NCBI RefSeq assembly: GCF_018448905.1
Contig: NZ_RCWA01000006.1
Coordinates: 62,001 to 126,000, forward strand
Length of the DNA stretch: 64,000 nt
Reading direction: 5' to 3'
From: Photorhabdus heterorhabditis
GTDB taxonomy: Bacteria > Pseudomonadota > Gammaproteobacteria > Enterobacterales > Enterobacteriaceae
Numbering within the stretch: the first letter of the stretch is position 1; every line of letters begins with the position of its first letter. A model generated the notes under the pieces. That model saw only the letters and a list, made by a program, of their open reading frames with translations. It was not told the DNA's origin and ran no database searches. This document shows, one piece after another, positions 52,191 to 61,038 of the stretch. The position numbers were made by a program, and so were the translations under genes.

Positions 52191-52493
52191 ATGAGCCGTA
52201 GCCGATATACCCCGGAACAAAAACAGCAACATGTGACCCAATGGCGCCACAGTGACCTGACCCGAAAACAATATTGTGAACAGCATCAGCTGAGTTTTTC
52301 CTCTTTCCGCGACTGGATTGCCGACAGTAACAACATCCCCCAACCTCTCAGCCAGACACTGCCCGCCCTCTTGCCGGTTTCACTCCAGCCTGACGACGCG
52401 CGCACCGTCACCCTGCATACCCCAGACGGCTATGCCATCGCCTGTCCATTGACGCTGTTGCCTGACGTGATGCGGGTACTGGCCCGATGCTGA
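52191..52493 (+). CDS. tnpA: IS66 accessory protein TnpA
   Basis: This 100-residue protein (MSRSRYTPEQKQQHVTQWRH...TRKQYCEQHQLSFSSFRDWI) is the helix-turn-helix first protein of IS66-family elements, needed for transposition together with TnpB and TnpC. ATG 52191 is used; a longer frame from 52128 lacks support and reaches toward the element end. It overlaps tnpB by 7 bases. Confidence 0.85.
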   Translation: MSRSRYTPEQKQQHVTQWRHSDLTRKQYCEQHQLSFSSFRDWIADSNNIPQPLSQTLPALLPVSLQPDDARTVTLHTPDGYAIACPLTLLPDVMRVLARC

Positions 52494-52822
52494 AACCGCA
52501 ACAGCTCTTTCTGGTGCGAGAGCCCGTCGACATGCGCCGGGGCATTGATGCCCTGACCCAGCACCTGGAGGGGCTGAATTTGCGCTGGCAGGACGAAGCC
52601 GCTTTTATTTTCTGCAACAAGGCCCGCTCCCGTCTGAAGGTGTTGCGCTGGGACCGACACGGCGTCTGGCTGTGTACCCGCCGTCTGCACCGGGCCCATT
52701 TTGTCTGGCCGAAGCAGGGCGAACGCAGCTGGGTGATGACGCCCGCCCAGTTTGACTGGCTCATCCGCGGCATTCACTGGCGACAAGTCGAGGGAGATGA
52801 CCTGTCCGGCTGGCGAAGCTAA
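52487..52822 (+). CDS. tnpB: IS66 accessory protein TnpB (Orf2)
   Basis: This 111-residue protein has the family hallmark sequence LFLVREPVDMRRGIDALTQHLEG...FIFCNKARSRLKVLRWDRHGVWLCTRRL...FVWP, that of IS66 Orf2 proteins. Overlap with tnpA implies translational coupling. It looks intact. Confidence 0.93.
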   Translation: MLKPQQLFLVREPVDMRRGIDALTQHLEGLNLRWQDEAAFIFCNKARSRLKVLRWDRHGVWLCTRRLHRAHFVWPKQGERSWVMTPAQFDWLIRGIHWRQVEGDDLSGWRS

Positions 52823-52885
52823 TTCCGCTACCCCGGTCACACTTTTACCGGATAACGGCGGGGAATTATCCGGTACACTGTCGGC

Positions 52886-54391
52886 ATGACGCTCAATGAC
52901 TTAATGGCGCTGGATGACCCCGGCCAGTTCCGCCTGCGGGCACTGGCGCTGCTTCAGCAACAAGGTGATTATATTCGCCAGCTGGAAGAGGCCCTGAAAC
53001 AGGCGCAACGCTGGCGTTTTGGCGCGCACAGCGAAACCTTGCCTGCCGGTCCCAAACGCAGTCAGTTTGAGGAAGATGCCGATACCGATATCGCGGTGCT
53101 GGAAACCCAGCTGTCACGCCTGCATATCAAGGAAAACGCGACCCCGGCCCAGCCTAAACGTCAGCCTTTGCCGGCGACTTTACCCCGTGAAGATATCCGG
53201 CTGACGCCGGAGACGGAGAGCTGCCCGGATTGCGGTCATGCCCTGCGCTTTTTGCGTGATGAAATCAGTGAGCGACTGGAATACCGTCCGGCCACGTTTA
53301 TCGTCCGGCGTTATGTCTGTCCGCAGTACAGCTGTGCGGCCTGCCAGCGAATTCATGCTAAAGCCCAGCCCGCCCGGCTGATTGAAAAGGGCCTTCCGGA
53401 GCCGGGGTTGCTGGCTCAGGTGGTGGTCGCTAAATATCGTGACCACCTGCCGCTCTACCGTCAGCAGCAAATCTATGCCCGCAGCGGTGTCACCCTGGCC
53501 CGCAGCACCCTGTCGGACTGGGTGGGGCAGGTGGCTGTAGCATTGCAACCGCTGGCCGATGCCCTGAAGCAGACGCTGCTGACGTCCCCGGTGCTGCATG
53601 CCGATGAGACCCCGTTGCCGATACTGGCCCCGGGAAAAGGCCAGACCCAGCGGGCTTACCTGTGGACGTCTGTCACCGGCCCCGATACCTCGCCGGCAGT
53701 GGTGTACTATGAGCTGCATCCCGGCCGCAGCGGCCGTTACGCCCAGAGCCTGCTGAAAGACTGGTCGGGCGGCACGCTGGTGACGGATGATTATGCCGGT
53801 TACAACGCGCTGCATGCCCGGGCGGATATCACCGAAGCGGGTTGCTGGGCTCACGCCCGCCGCAAATTCTTTGACCAATACAAAGCGAGCCAAAGTCCGG
53901 TAGCAAAACAGGCGCTGGAAGGTATCCGGGAGCTGTACAAGCTGGAGCGAAAAATCAAACACCGGCCGCCGGATAAACGGCGTCAGTGGCGACAGCGTTA
54001 TGCCCGGCCGTGGCTGAATGAGTTCCGGTCCTGGTTGCAGACGATGCAGACCCGAACGGCCCCCAACTCGGGGTTACGCAAAGCGATAGATTACACGCTG
54101 AAGCGCTGGCCGGCGCTGGTGTGTTATCTGGATGACGGTCGGGTGCCGATAGACAACAACCGGGCGGAGAATGCGGTCTGGGGTGTGGCGCTCGGCCGAA
54201 AGAACTGGCTTTTTGCGGGTTCACTGGCCGCGGGGCAACGGGCGGCCATGATAATGAGCCTGCTGGAAACGGCCAAAGCCAACGGACATGAGCCCTGGGT
54301 CTGGTTACGTGATGTCCTCAGTCGGCTGCCTGTCTGGCCGAACAATCGGTTGAATGAGCTGTTGCCCTGGCCTGAGAATCCCTTCCGTTAA
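52886..54391 (+). CDS. tnpC: IS66 transposase TnpC
   Basis: This 501-residue DDE transposase includes an N-terminal helical region with the LEEALKQAQRWRFGAHSE motif (~residues 35-52), a zinc-binding segment (CPDCGHALRF ... CPQYSCAACQRIHAKAQP, ~112-160), and the catalytic core with LHADETPLPIL (~238-248), TDDYAGYNALH (~299-309) and DNNRAENAVWGVALGRKNWLFAGS (~427-450). All key parts are present, so it should be active. It follows tnpB by 63 bp. Confidence 0.94.
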   Translation: MTLNDLMALDDPGQFRLRALALLQQQGDYIRQLEEALKQAQRWRFGAHSETLPAGPKRSQFEEDADTDIAVLETQLSRLHIKENATPAQPKRQPLPATLPREDIRLTPETESCPDCGHALRFLRDEISERLEYRPATFIVRRYVCPQYSCAACQRIHAKAQPARLIEKGLPEPGLLAQVVVAKYRDHLPLYRQQQIYARSGVTLARSTLSDWVGQVAVALQPLADALKQTLLTSPVLHADETPLPILAPGKGQTQRAYLWTSVTGPDTSPAVVYYELHPGRSGRYAQSLLKDWSGGTLVTDDYAGYNALHARADITEAGCWAHARRKFFDQYKASQSPVAKQALEGIRELYKLERKIKHRPPDKRRQWRQRYARPWLNEFRSWLQTMQTRTAPNSGLRKAIDYTLKRWPALVCYLDDGRVPIDNNRAENAVWGVALGRKNWLFAGSLAAGQRAAMIMSLLETAKANGHEPWVWLRDVLSRLPVWPNNRLNELLPWPENPFR

Positions 54392-54444
54392 CATCCCATT
54401 TTGTTGTTATCTGACAACGCAAGGTGAGTCCACCGGAACATTAC

Positions 54445-55028
54445 GGAGCAAGAAAATTATTCGTATTGTTAATTGTCATTGGGGCAGCAGCCTTTTCTTT
54501 CTGTGTGAAAAGTAGGCATTCACCAAAAATACCTTTTTTTTCAAGTTCTAAAGACCAAGTAAGAACCTTATTTCTTACTGTGGTTACTATATGTCCAAGC
54601 TTGTTAGCACTAAAAAACCAACATGCTTCTGCTGGGGGGTTATCCGTGCCAAAAATCAGCGTTAAACAATGCGGTGACATATGAAGACGCAGCCACCCAT
54701 TCTCACTATGAGGATTCTGCATCGAAGAGATAGACTCCGTGAGTCTGTAGGTTAAAACATCCTCGACAACATTGGGAGGTATATCGCCAAAATCAACTGG
54801 TATCCAGCCGAGAAGTGGGTTCAGAGCTTTAACAACTCCCTTTCCAGTCCTGTAATCCGGAACCTCTACTTCTGGTGGGTATCCCCCAATCTCATATTCA
54901 AGCCACTCACTTAGGTCATCCAGACCTAACTTTATAGCAATCATCTTCGCCTTCAACAGCACAGCAACAATGTTTGACGAAGGGTCACTAGCCAGAGACT
55001 GTAACTCCAAAACAGGTGAGTTATCCAT
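54445..55028 (-). pseudogene. AbiTii-family gene, N-terminal half (cut by IS66)
   Basis: The minus-strand frame starts MDNSPVLELQSLASDPSSNIVAVLLKAKMIAIKLGLDDLSEWLEYEIGGY. The LLxKAKxIAxKLGLxDLSEWLExEIxGY pattern is typical of the AbiTii domain. It reads through TINNTNNF into the IS66 end and stops 2 codons inside. AAGGAG precedes the ATG. It lies 50 bp after its intact paralogue, so the two formed an operon before the insertion. A shortened protein without the C-terminal ~100 residues may still be made. Confidence 0.85.
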
Positions 55029-55078
55029 ATAAATCTCCTTGAACTACCAACAGTTACACCTAAATCACATGCAAGGCT

Positions 55079-55987
55079 TTAGACTGGAATATTGTAGTAG
55101 TGGCACAGAGCATTTGTCAGCAATGCAGGTGCGGCTGAACCTGCAATTTTGAGGCTACCTGAGTAAGCTTTACCAATCATGTTACCAACCCACCCACCGA
55201 TTTTGGCACCAAGATTACTTGATAATTTTGGTGAAGGAGACTCTTCAACAACCTGTCTCAGTTCAGCGATATCTTTATCTTCAATACCGTATTCTTTAAG
55301 TTGACGTTTAAGGGAATTGAAGTCACCTGCCGTGATAGTGTTTTGCTGGTGTATGTCACCGGTATTGCCTGCACCGATAGTGCCAGCGTTATTAACATTT
55401 CCATTAAAGTTATTAATATTATTTACAGTCATATCTGCAGCCTCTTTCTTTTCCTCGTAAGAAAACAATAATCCTTCACCTAAAATTTTTTTACTTTCTA
55501 GCAATAACGCCCAATCGAGTATCCTTGACTTGGTGTTTGAGAGTATTTTAGTAATTTGAGTTGGGTTAATACTCCACGCCATACGGAAATTGCAATTACC
55601 AGCTTTCTGTAAGAAATCAGCCATAAGAACAGGCAAGTCACTATATAAGGTTGTATCGCTTTTGGCGTATTCTGCCAACATGGATACGGGGTTGTTAATA
55701 TGAATCGTTGTCAGGGGGGCGTAAATTTCTTTGTTATAATTACTAAGCTGATATGGAATCCATCCTATATATGGATTGAATGCCCTTATTGGAGCATCTT
55801 TTATTACTCTGTAATCAGGAAGAAGGTCTACGGATGGATATCCGTTTAGCTCATGCTCAAGCCATTCTGAAATATCTTGCAAGCCAAGCTTCACCGATAT
55901 CATCTTTGCTCTTGAGAGCAACTCTTCGATATCAGTTGAGCTTGAACTTGCCATGTCCTGTAGCTTAAGAACGGGTGAATTGTTCAT
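55079..55987 (-). CDS. AbiTii-domain protein (abortive-infection type)
   Basis: This 302-residue protein has an N-terminal AbiTii domain (VLKLQDMASSSSTDIEELLSRAKMISVKLGLQDISEWLEHELNGYPS, residues ~5-50), named for Lactococcus abortive-infection proteins. A mid-region NNINNFNGNVNNAGTIGAGNTGDIHQQNTI follows (~193-222), a repeat-like segment that often links such domains. A helical tail (FNSLKRQLKEYGIEDKDIAELRQVVEE) and a hydrophobic GAKIGGWVGNMIGKAYSG C-terminal part complete it. It is encoded opposite to the ICE core, as cargo. A defence role is inferred from the family name; the mechanism is unknown. The paralogue downstream is broken by IS66. Confidence 0.8.
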   Translation of the reverse strand: MNNSPVLKLQDMASSSSTDIEELLSRAKMISVKLGLQDISEWLEHELNGYPSVDLLPDYRVIKDAPIRAFNPYIGWIPYQLSNYNKEIYAPLTTIHINNPVSMLAEYAKSDTTLYSDLPVLMADFLQKAGNCNFRMAWSINPTQITKILSNTKSRILDWALLLESKKILGEGLLFSYEEKKEAADMTVNNINNFNGNVNNAGTIGAGNTGDIHQQNTITAGDFNSLKRQLKEYGIEDKDIAELRQVVEESPSPKLSSNLGAKIGGWVGNMIGKAYSGSLKIAGSAAPALLTNALCHYYNIPV

Positions 55988-56500
55988 CGGTCATCGCTCA
56001 TTGTGTAGTTGAGAACCCATTTTATCCATTAGCGCCACTAACTGTAAGCAAAGTTTTCACAGAGTCTGATTAGACCGCTTTTCCGCTTCTCTTACACATT
56101 CCGGAGTTTGTTCTAAGGCTATATTCTGTCGTTGCCTCGTGAAGCCATCTTAAATGACACAGAGGTGTCTACCAAACCTGTGGCGATTCAAAGCAACTAG
56201 TGCTTAGAAATTTTTATGTATCGATAAATTAGCTGGCTATAGCTCTGTTTTTGGAGACGGTAACCGATTGAGGCTAGACCTGTGTGAAAAGTGTGTAGAA
56301 CTGTTCTGAGTGGACTGAAAAGCTGCTCAATACCTTGTGCAGGTGAAAATCTTGTCACAGTAATTTCAATGAAATGACTTATTTGACGCATTGCACTAAC
56401 TTCCATTGGTGCGTTTTTTTTGATTTTGCAAAAAGAGTTCTACGTTGAGCTCAGTCCCGGATCCCCGCACAGTAAGTCGCATTTATTTAGGATCACTTGC
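55988..56500. other. Intergenic stretch before the pil operon
   Basis: No supported gene. A minus-strand frame of 69 codons (56197-56406) has no recognisable domain or ribosome binding site and is left out. The region should hold the promoter of the AbiTii pair (minus) and of the pil operon (plus). A weak hairpin with T-run lies near 56380-56420. Confidence 0.45.
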
Positions 56501-57535
56501 ATGGGAACGCTCATGAAAAACCCTGTTTTTTTCTCACTCAGTTGGCTGTCCGTCATGGTATTGGCTGGGTGTGCCGGACAAACTCAGGAGGCTACCGCAT
56601 CCGGTGTAAGTTTTCACCGTTCTCATCAGGCACGTCCCGCCGTATCCGATATCTATTCTTTGACACCACAAGTTACACGCCATGATCGCTATACTTTGGT
56701 GAGTGTAGGCAGCCAGGCTGCGCAGCGTGAACCCCTCAATCAAATCATCAATATCACCATGCCAGTAGTACCATTGGTACAACGCATTGGTGATGGATTG
56801 CGCTATCTGCTTTTTGGAACCGGTTATTCGCTGTGTGATACCACCGCAACCCATTTCGTTAAATTGATAGGCAGGCCATTACCGGCTATTCAACGCAAAA
56901 TGGGGCCGATACGGCTCAGTGAGGCGTTGCAGATTGTTGCCGGGCCAGCATGGCGTATCCGGGTAGATGAGGTGAACCGTGAAGTATGTTTTGTTTTACG
57001 TGATGAATATCGTCAATTTTCCGAGACAACTGTTAACCGGATGACACCGCCAAAAATGCGGGTACCGGCACCTACATTGTCCAACAGCACATTAGCCACT
57101 CCGTTACCGGTGAAGCCTCCGATAGCTGAAAGACCAAAAACAGATACCCCTAAAATTCCTGTGACAGAAGGGAAACCCACAACCATTTCTTCAGTATCAC
57201 CTACTCAGCCCATTAAATCCCTGCTGAGCGGCAGTACACCCGTGACAACGATACCGATAGGCAACATCTGGCGTGCGGAAACAGGAACCACTTTGCGTGG
57301 AACGTTGGAGCGGTGGGCTAATACAACGGATTGCCCGGTAGGGGGACATTGGGTAGTGGTGTGGTCGTCACCGACGGATTACCGCATTGATGCGCCGTTG
57401 ATGTTCAAAGGCAACTTTGAGTCCTTGTTGGTACAAGTGTTTGATCTTTATCGACAGGCTGAGAAGCCATTGTTTGCCGAAGTCAGCCGCCTTCAGTGCC
57501 TGATTTCAGTCAGTGATAAACCCGTGACCCGGTAA
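56501..57535 (+). CDS. pilL: PilL, type IVB conjugative pilus lipoprotein
   Basis: This 344-residue protein heads the ICE pilus operon. A lipoprotein signal (MKNPVFFSLSWLSVMVLAGC) ends in the lipobox LAGC at about residue 24. The mid-part (DGLRYLLFGTGYSLCD...RPLPAIQRKMGPIRLSEALQIVAGPAWRI, ~residues 95-150) and the C-terminal TcpQ-like part (WRAETGTTLRGTLERWANTTDCPVGGHWVV) match PilL of SPI-7 and related elements. ATG 56501 is used because TTAGGA lies about 8 bases upstream; in-frame ATG 56513 is also possible. The pilus is thought to be used in mating-pair contact and, in Salmonella Typhi, host-cell attachment. Confidence 0.85.
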   Translation: MGTLMKNPVFFSLSWLSVMVLAGCAGQTQEATASGVSFHRSHQARPAVSDIYSLTPQVTRHDRYTLVSVGSQAAQREPLNQIINITMPVVPLVQRIGDGLRYLLFGTGYSLCDTTATHFVKLIGRPLPAIQRKMGPIRLSEALQIVAGPAWRIRVDEVNREVCFVLRDEYRQFSETTVNRMTPPKMRVPAPTLSNSTLATPLPVKPPIAERPKTDTPKIPVTEGKPTTISSVSPTQPIKSLLSGSTPVTTIPIGNIWRAETGTTLRGTLERWANTTDCPVGGHWVVVWSSPTDYRIDAPLMFKGNFESLLVQVFDLYRQAEKPLFAEVSRLQCLISVSDKPVTR

Positions 57536-57541
57536 GCCGTC

Positions 57542-57979
57542 ATGGGATACGTCATTAGTGCGTTTGCCTTGGTTTTTTTGCTGATTGCAGGTGGCATACA
57601 GCTGCGACAGGCAGAACAACTGCACGTCGATCGTGACAACACAACAGCTCAGATACTGGCAGATCAAATGTTGCTGTTAGCCAGTGCCATTAATCACTGG
57701 CGTGGCGGCTATGCATCTAAAAATGGCACGGTGGATCTCCGTAAGCTCATTCTGCCTTTTCAGCCTGATGCCCGTATCCGGCATGTTATCAGTCAAGGCC
57801 GGCTCTGGGTGTGGATGCCGGAAATACCCGGTCTTGTCACCGCTCTGCGCGAACGCACTAAGGGGTCCATGTTGATTGGTGAAGCCCGGCAGGGACGGTT
57901 GTATGGCTTATCTGGCCAAGCAATAGGATTCACTCTTCCTGACGGGATTAGCGATGGTGATGTGGTGTATTTCAACTGA
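57542..57979 (+). CDS. pilM: PilM, type IVB pilus protein
   Basis: This 145-residue protein has an N-terminal membrane anchor (MGYVISAFALVFLLIAGGIQL, residues 1-21) and a small periplasmic domain, matching PilM of R64/SPI-7-type pilus operons. It lies 6 bp after pilL and 18 bp before pilN, in one transcript. The precise role in assembly is not known. Confidence 0.82.
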   Translation: MGYVISAFALVFLLIAGGIQLRQAEQLHVDRDNTTAQILADQMLLLASAINHWRGGYASKNGTVDLRKLILPFQPDARIRHVISQGRLWVWMPEIPGLVTALRERTKGSMLIGEARQGRLYGLSGQAIGFTLPDGISDGDVVYFN

Positions 57980-57997
57980 AAAAACGGACAGGATGTG

Positions 57998-59698
57998 ATG
58001 AAAAATAAACGGTGTTCACTCAGGCTTTGTACTTGCCTTGCTCCACTGGCAGCGGTAATCGGCATGGCGTTGATGTCCGGTTGTACCTTGCCGGCAGTGG
58101 ATAATATGGCGCATGAGGCCAGTGTGCAAAGTCGGGTAGCACAACAACATTTGCATCAACAGCATAGCCTGAAACAACCGGGGGTAACCTGGGTAGATAA
58201 ACCCTGGGTGAATCTGAAACCGGTAGTTCAGCCTGTCGCGTCGGTAAAGTTACCGTCCTGCCAGATAACGATTAACAGTAAAGTCGGGCTGACATTACCG
58301 GAACTGGGACAACGCATTACCCAACTTTGTGGTATTCGGGTCACGGTAGCGCCCGATGTTTTATCACGAGTATCAACCACGGCGGGTGGGTTGACGCGCC
58401 AGATGAGTAGGACATTACCGACAGCTGATGATAAAGGACGTATGCCATTGGATTGGCTGGATGATCGAGATATACACTCAATTAACGCTGATGAGCGTCG
58501 AGAGCCAGAAGTCCTCACGGGTCTCAATTGGCAAGGGGAGCTGACGGGGCTTTTAGACAATATTGCCAGCCGGTTAGGGATTGCATGGAAGAGGGATAAC
58601 AGGGCCGTCGTGTTTTATCGGTTTGAAACCCGGACATTTCAGTTGAATGTTCTCAACACCCGTACCAGCAGTAATGCCAGTGTTGCCTCAGGTTCAACCA
58701 GTAGTATGGGGACATCAGGGGGCAGTGGTAATGTCAATAATTCTGTCTCTGGAGAGGCCAGCTCTTCACAGAAAACCACGGTTGATCTGAACAGTGATTT
58801 ATACGAAGACATCCGTAAGACAGTCGAGAATATGTTGACGCCCGAGCGTGGTCGGTTCTGGTTGTCAAGCTCCAGTGGAACGCTGATGGTAACAGACACG
58901 CCGGCGGTACTGGATTCGGTATCCCGTTATGTGGAAGAACAAAATACTGTTCTCAACCGTCAGGTTTTGTTGAATGTTCAGGTGCTGAGTGTCAGCACTA
59001 CCCGTAAAGAGCAAATGGGGCTGGACTGGGGATTGGTTTATAACTCATTGAATAGTCTGGGGGCTACGCTGTCTGGCAGTTTCGGTGGTATGGGCAGTGG
59101 GGCAACCTCTGCGGGGGTCAGTATTTTGGAAAGTGCAACAGGGAAGGCGGCAAAACTCTCGGGTTCCAGCCTGCTGATAAAGGCGTTGAGCGAGCAAGGT
59201 AATGTCAGTGTGGTGACCTCTCAAGGAAGTGCGACCACTAATTTGACCCCGATTCCGATACAGATGGCTGATCAAACGGTGTATGTGGCTCAAAGCAGTA
59301 CAACGACTGCCGCAGATGTGGGAGCCACCACAGCTCTGACACCCGGGATGATTACTACCGGGTTTAATATGACCTTATTGCCGTTGATACAGCGTAATGG
59401 TGATGTTCAGTTACAAGTGGCTTTTAACCTGTCTGATCCGCCGACTATCCGTTCATTCACATCTAAAGAAGGCAATTCTTATATCGAGATGCCGTATACC
59501 CGGTTACGTTCACTGAGTCAGAAAGTGAATCTACGTGCCGGGCAGGCCCTGGTACTCACCGGATTTGAACAGGCTGATACTCGGGTGACTAAGACGGGAA
59601 CCTTTACACCAGGTAATTTCCTGCTTGGGGGAGGACAGTCCGGAGAGAATCAGCGCAGCACGTTGGTTATTTTGATCACCCCCGTATTACTGGATTGA
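57998..59698 (+). CDS. pilN: PilN, outer-membrane secretin lipoprotein
   Basis: This 566-residue protein is the outer-membrane pore of the type IVB pilus. A lipoprotein signal ends at MALMSGC (Cys ~residue 29). An N-terminal periplasmic part (~30-170) and a STN/N0-like domain follow. A Ser/Gly-rich linker (SGSTSSMGTSGGSGNVNN) lies near 225-250. The C-terminal secretin domain includes VNLRAGQALVLTGFEQ and STLVILITPVLLD at the end, the typical secretin signature. ATG 57998 is chosen; a GTG at 57995 is in frame. It overlaps the pilO frame's possible TTG start. Confidence 0.9.
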   Translation: MKNKRCSLRLCTCLAPLAAVIGMALMSGCTLPAVDNMAHEASVQSRVAQQHLHQQHSLKQPGVTWVDKPWVNLKPVVQPVASVKLPSCQITINSKVGLTLPELGQRITQLCGIRVTVAPDVLSRVSTTAGGLTRQMSRTLPTADDKGRMPLDWLDDRDIHSINADERREPEVLTGLNWQGELTGLLDNIASRLGIAWKRDNRAVVFYRFETRTFQLNVLNTRTSSNASVASGSTSSMGTSGGSGNVNNSVSGEASSSQKTTVDLNSDLYEDIRKTVENMLTPERGRFWLSSSSGTLMVTDTPAVLDSVSRYVEEQNTVLNRQVLLNVQVLSVSTTRKEQMGLDWGLVYNSLNSLGATLSGSFGGMGSGATSAGVSILESATGKAAKLSGSSLLIKALSEQGNVSVVTSQGSATTNLTPIPIQMADQTVYVAQSSTTTAADVGATTALTPGMITTGFNMTLLPLIQRNGDVQLQVAFNLSDPPTIRSFTSKEGNSYIEMPYTRLRSLSQKVNLRAGQALVLTGFEQADTRVTKTGTFTPGNFLLGGGQSGENQRSTLVILITPVLLD

Positions 59699-59721
59699 GG
59701 AATGAAAGGCTGCATGAATCA

Positions 59722-61038
59722 ATGAAAAGCATCGATTTAGAAATACCCGGTGAGATACCCGAAGTCACGGTTGTAAAGGCCGAGCGCCATTGTTGGATCG
59801 GTGGCCTACGCTGGTCACCGTACATGAAGGTGAAACGGGGACACCGCAGAAGGCAACGTGTTCGTCCGGTAGTCAGTCGATCTCAATACGCCGATGTACA
59901 TCTGGTCGTGGGCAATCGTTCGGGGAGACGTCAGCAGACTACACGCATGATGGGAACGGGAATAATCAGGAAATTGTATTGCCGTCACACACCGTATTCT
60001 TTAGCCATCGCTTTTTTATCGCATTCCGGCCCAAACGGGTACGGGATCTATGATTTGGGCGAAGGGCAATGGTTATTTTTGGCAACGCAGAAGGGTTTGC
60101 CGTCCGTGATGGCAGATATTGTCGGAACCCGCGAGAATGTCAATGCAGCACTGTCCCGTTTTTTAACGTTTAACCCGGCTCCAGATAAAAGCTGGCGGGT
60201 GGTATCTGACCCTGATAATCCGGCGCATTGGCGCTCAATAATTTCTGCTTTGTCGGCTCATCAGTATCGGATGTGTCGCCTGCAACGGCGGTGGCGGTCA
60301 CCATTATTGTTGATGGCTGTATTCATCTCTTTGTTGATTGTCGTATGGGTGTTATTGCAGTCAGGAAAATCTCCCGATGAGAGATTACCGATGACTGAAA
60401 CCGTTCAAGTCAGGGCATCACGATTGTTTGAAGAAACGCCAAAACCGGTTGACTTACCTCATCCGTGGGCCGATAAGCCGTTGTTACCCGCGTTTTTGGC
60501 ACGTTGTGTCATGACCAGTCGGACGATCCCGGTGTTATTGGCGGGTTGGCGCTTGACGGCAGGTTCATGCCGAAAAGATGGCGTCCGCCTTCACTACGAG
60601 ATTATGCCTGGCGGTACAGCAGCGCATTTTGTTCAGCGTGTACAGAGTGTATTTAAGCAGTCACCGGTTTTTGACCTGGTTCAGGGCGCAAAAGAAGGCC
60701 GGGTATTCCTGCCGTGGAAACCTTTGCCGGTTCGCAATGAAACGGTGCCTGCTGTTTCAGTACAGTTGATAAAGATGGTTTCGAATTTCCAGCAATGGCA
60801 GATCCCTCTGACGTTAAATGAACTGACTCCCGCATCGGCATTACCGGGCGACGGGCAATCTATACCTTCCCAGGATTGGCGAGAATACCTGTTCAGCTTC
60901 AGTAGTCGGGTGATGCCAGCATGGCTATTTGCTGAACTGGATGATACAGGGCTGCGAATGAACAGCCTCACGTTTACCCTGACCTCACAGGGACAGTTAA
61001 CCTATCAGACTGAGGGATACATTTATGCCCGGAAATAA
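59722..61038 (+). CDS. pilO: PilO, pilus accessory protein
   Basis: This protein of about 438 residues has an N-terminal cytoplasmic part (IGGLRWSPYMKVKRGHRRRQR) and a LATQKGLPSVMADIVGTRENVNAAL segment typical of PilO. One membrane helix lies near residue 195-212 (LLLMAVFISLLIVVWVLLQ), followed by a periplasmic C-terminal domain. The start is placed at ATG 59722 with AAAGG upstream; the frame also opens with a TTG at 59695 overlapping pilN. It overlaps pilP by 14 bases. PilO links the inner-membrane platform to the secretin. Confidence 0.85.
   Translation: MKSIDLEIPGEIPEVTVVKAERHCWIGGLRWSPYMKVKRGHRRRQRVRPVVSRSQYADVHLVVGNRSGRRQQTTRMMGTGIIRKLYCRHTPYSLAIAFLSHSGPNGYGIYDLGEGQWLFLATQKGLPSVMADIVGTRENVNAALSRFLTFNPAPDKSWRVVSDPDNPAHWRSIISALSAHQYRMCRLQRRWRSPLLLMAVFISLLIVVWVLLQSGKSPDERLPMTETVQVRASRLFEETPKPVDLPHPWADKPLLPAFLARCVMTSRTIPVLLAGWRLTAGSCRKDGVRLHYEIMPGGTAAHFVQRVQSVFKQSPVFDLVQGAKEGRVFLPWKPLPVRNETVPAVSVQLIKMVSNFQQWQIPLTLNELTPASALPGDGQSIPSQDWREYLFSFSSRVMPAWLFAELDDTGLRMNSLTFTLTSQGQLTYQTEGYIYARK

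Larger units (their letters stand above)
52106..54444 (+). mobile_element. IS66-family insertion sequence, complete, 2339 bp
   Basis: The ends GTAAACGTCCGGT...TCTCACCTTG (left) and, reversed, GTAATGTTCCGGT...ACTCACCTTG (right) form imperfect inverted repeats. The flanks carry the duplicated GGAGCAAG. Inside are the three genes tnpA, tnpB and tnpC in order. It is GC-richer than the surrounding ICE DNA, which points to recent arrival. It splits an AbiTii-family gene. Confidence 0.93.

Noticed and set aside
53180-53962. 260-codon minus-strand frame within the IS66 transposase
   Set aside because: It is the shadow of tnpC in GC-rich DNA; tnpC has all the family motifs.
56197-56406. Minus-strand 69-codon frame before pilL
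   Set aside because: No domain, weak start context; treated as chance.
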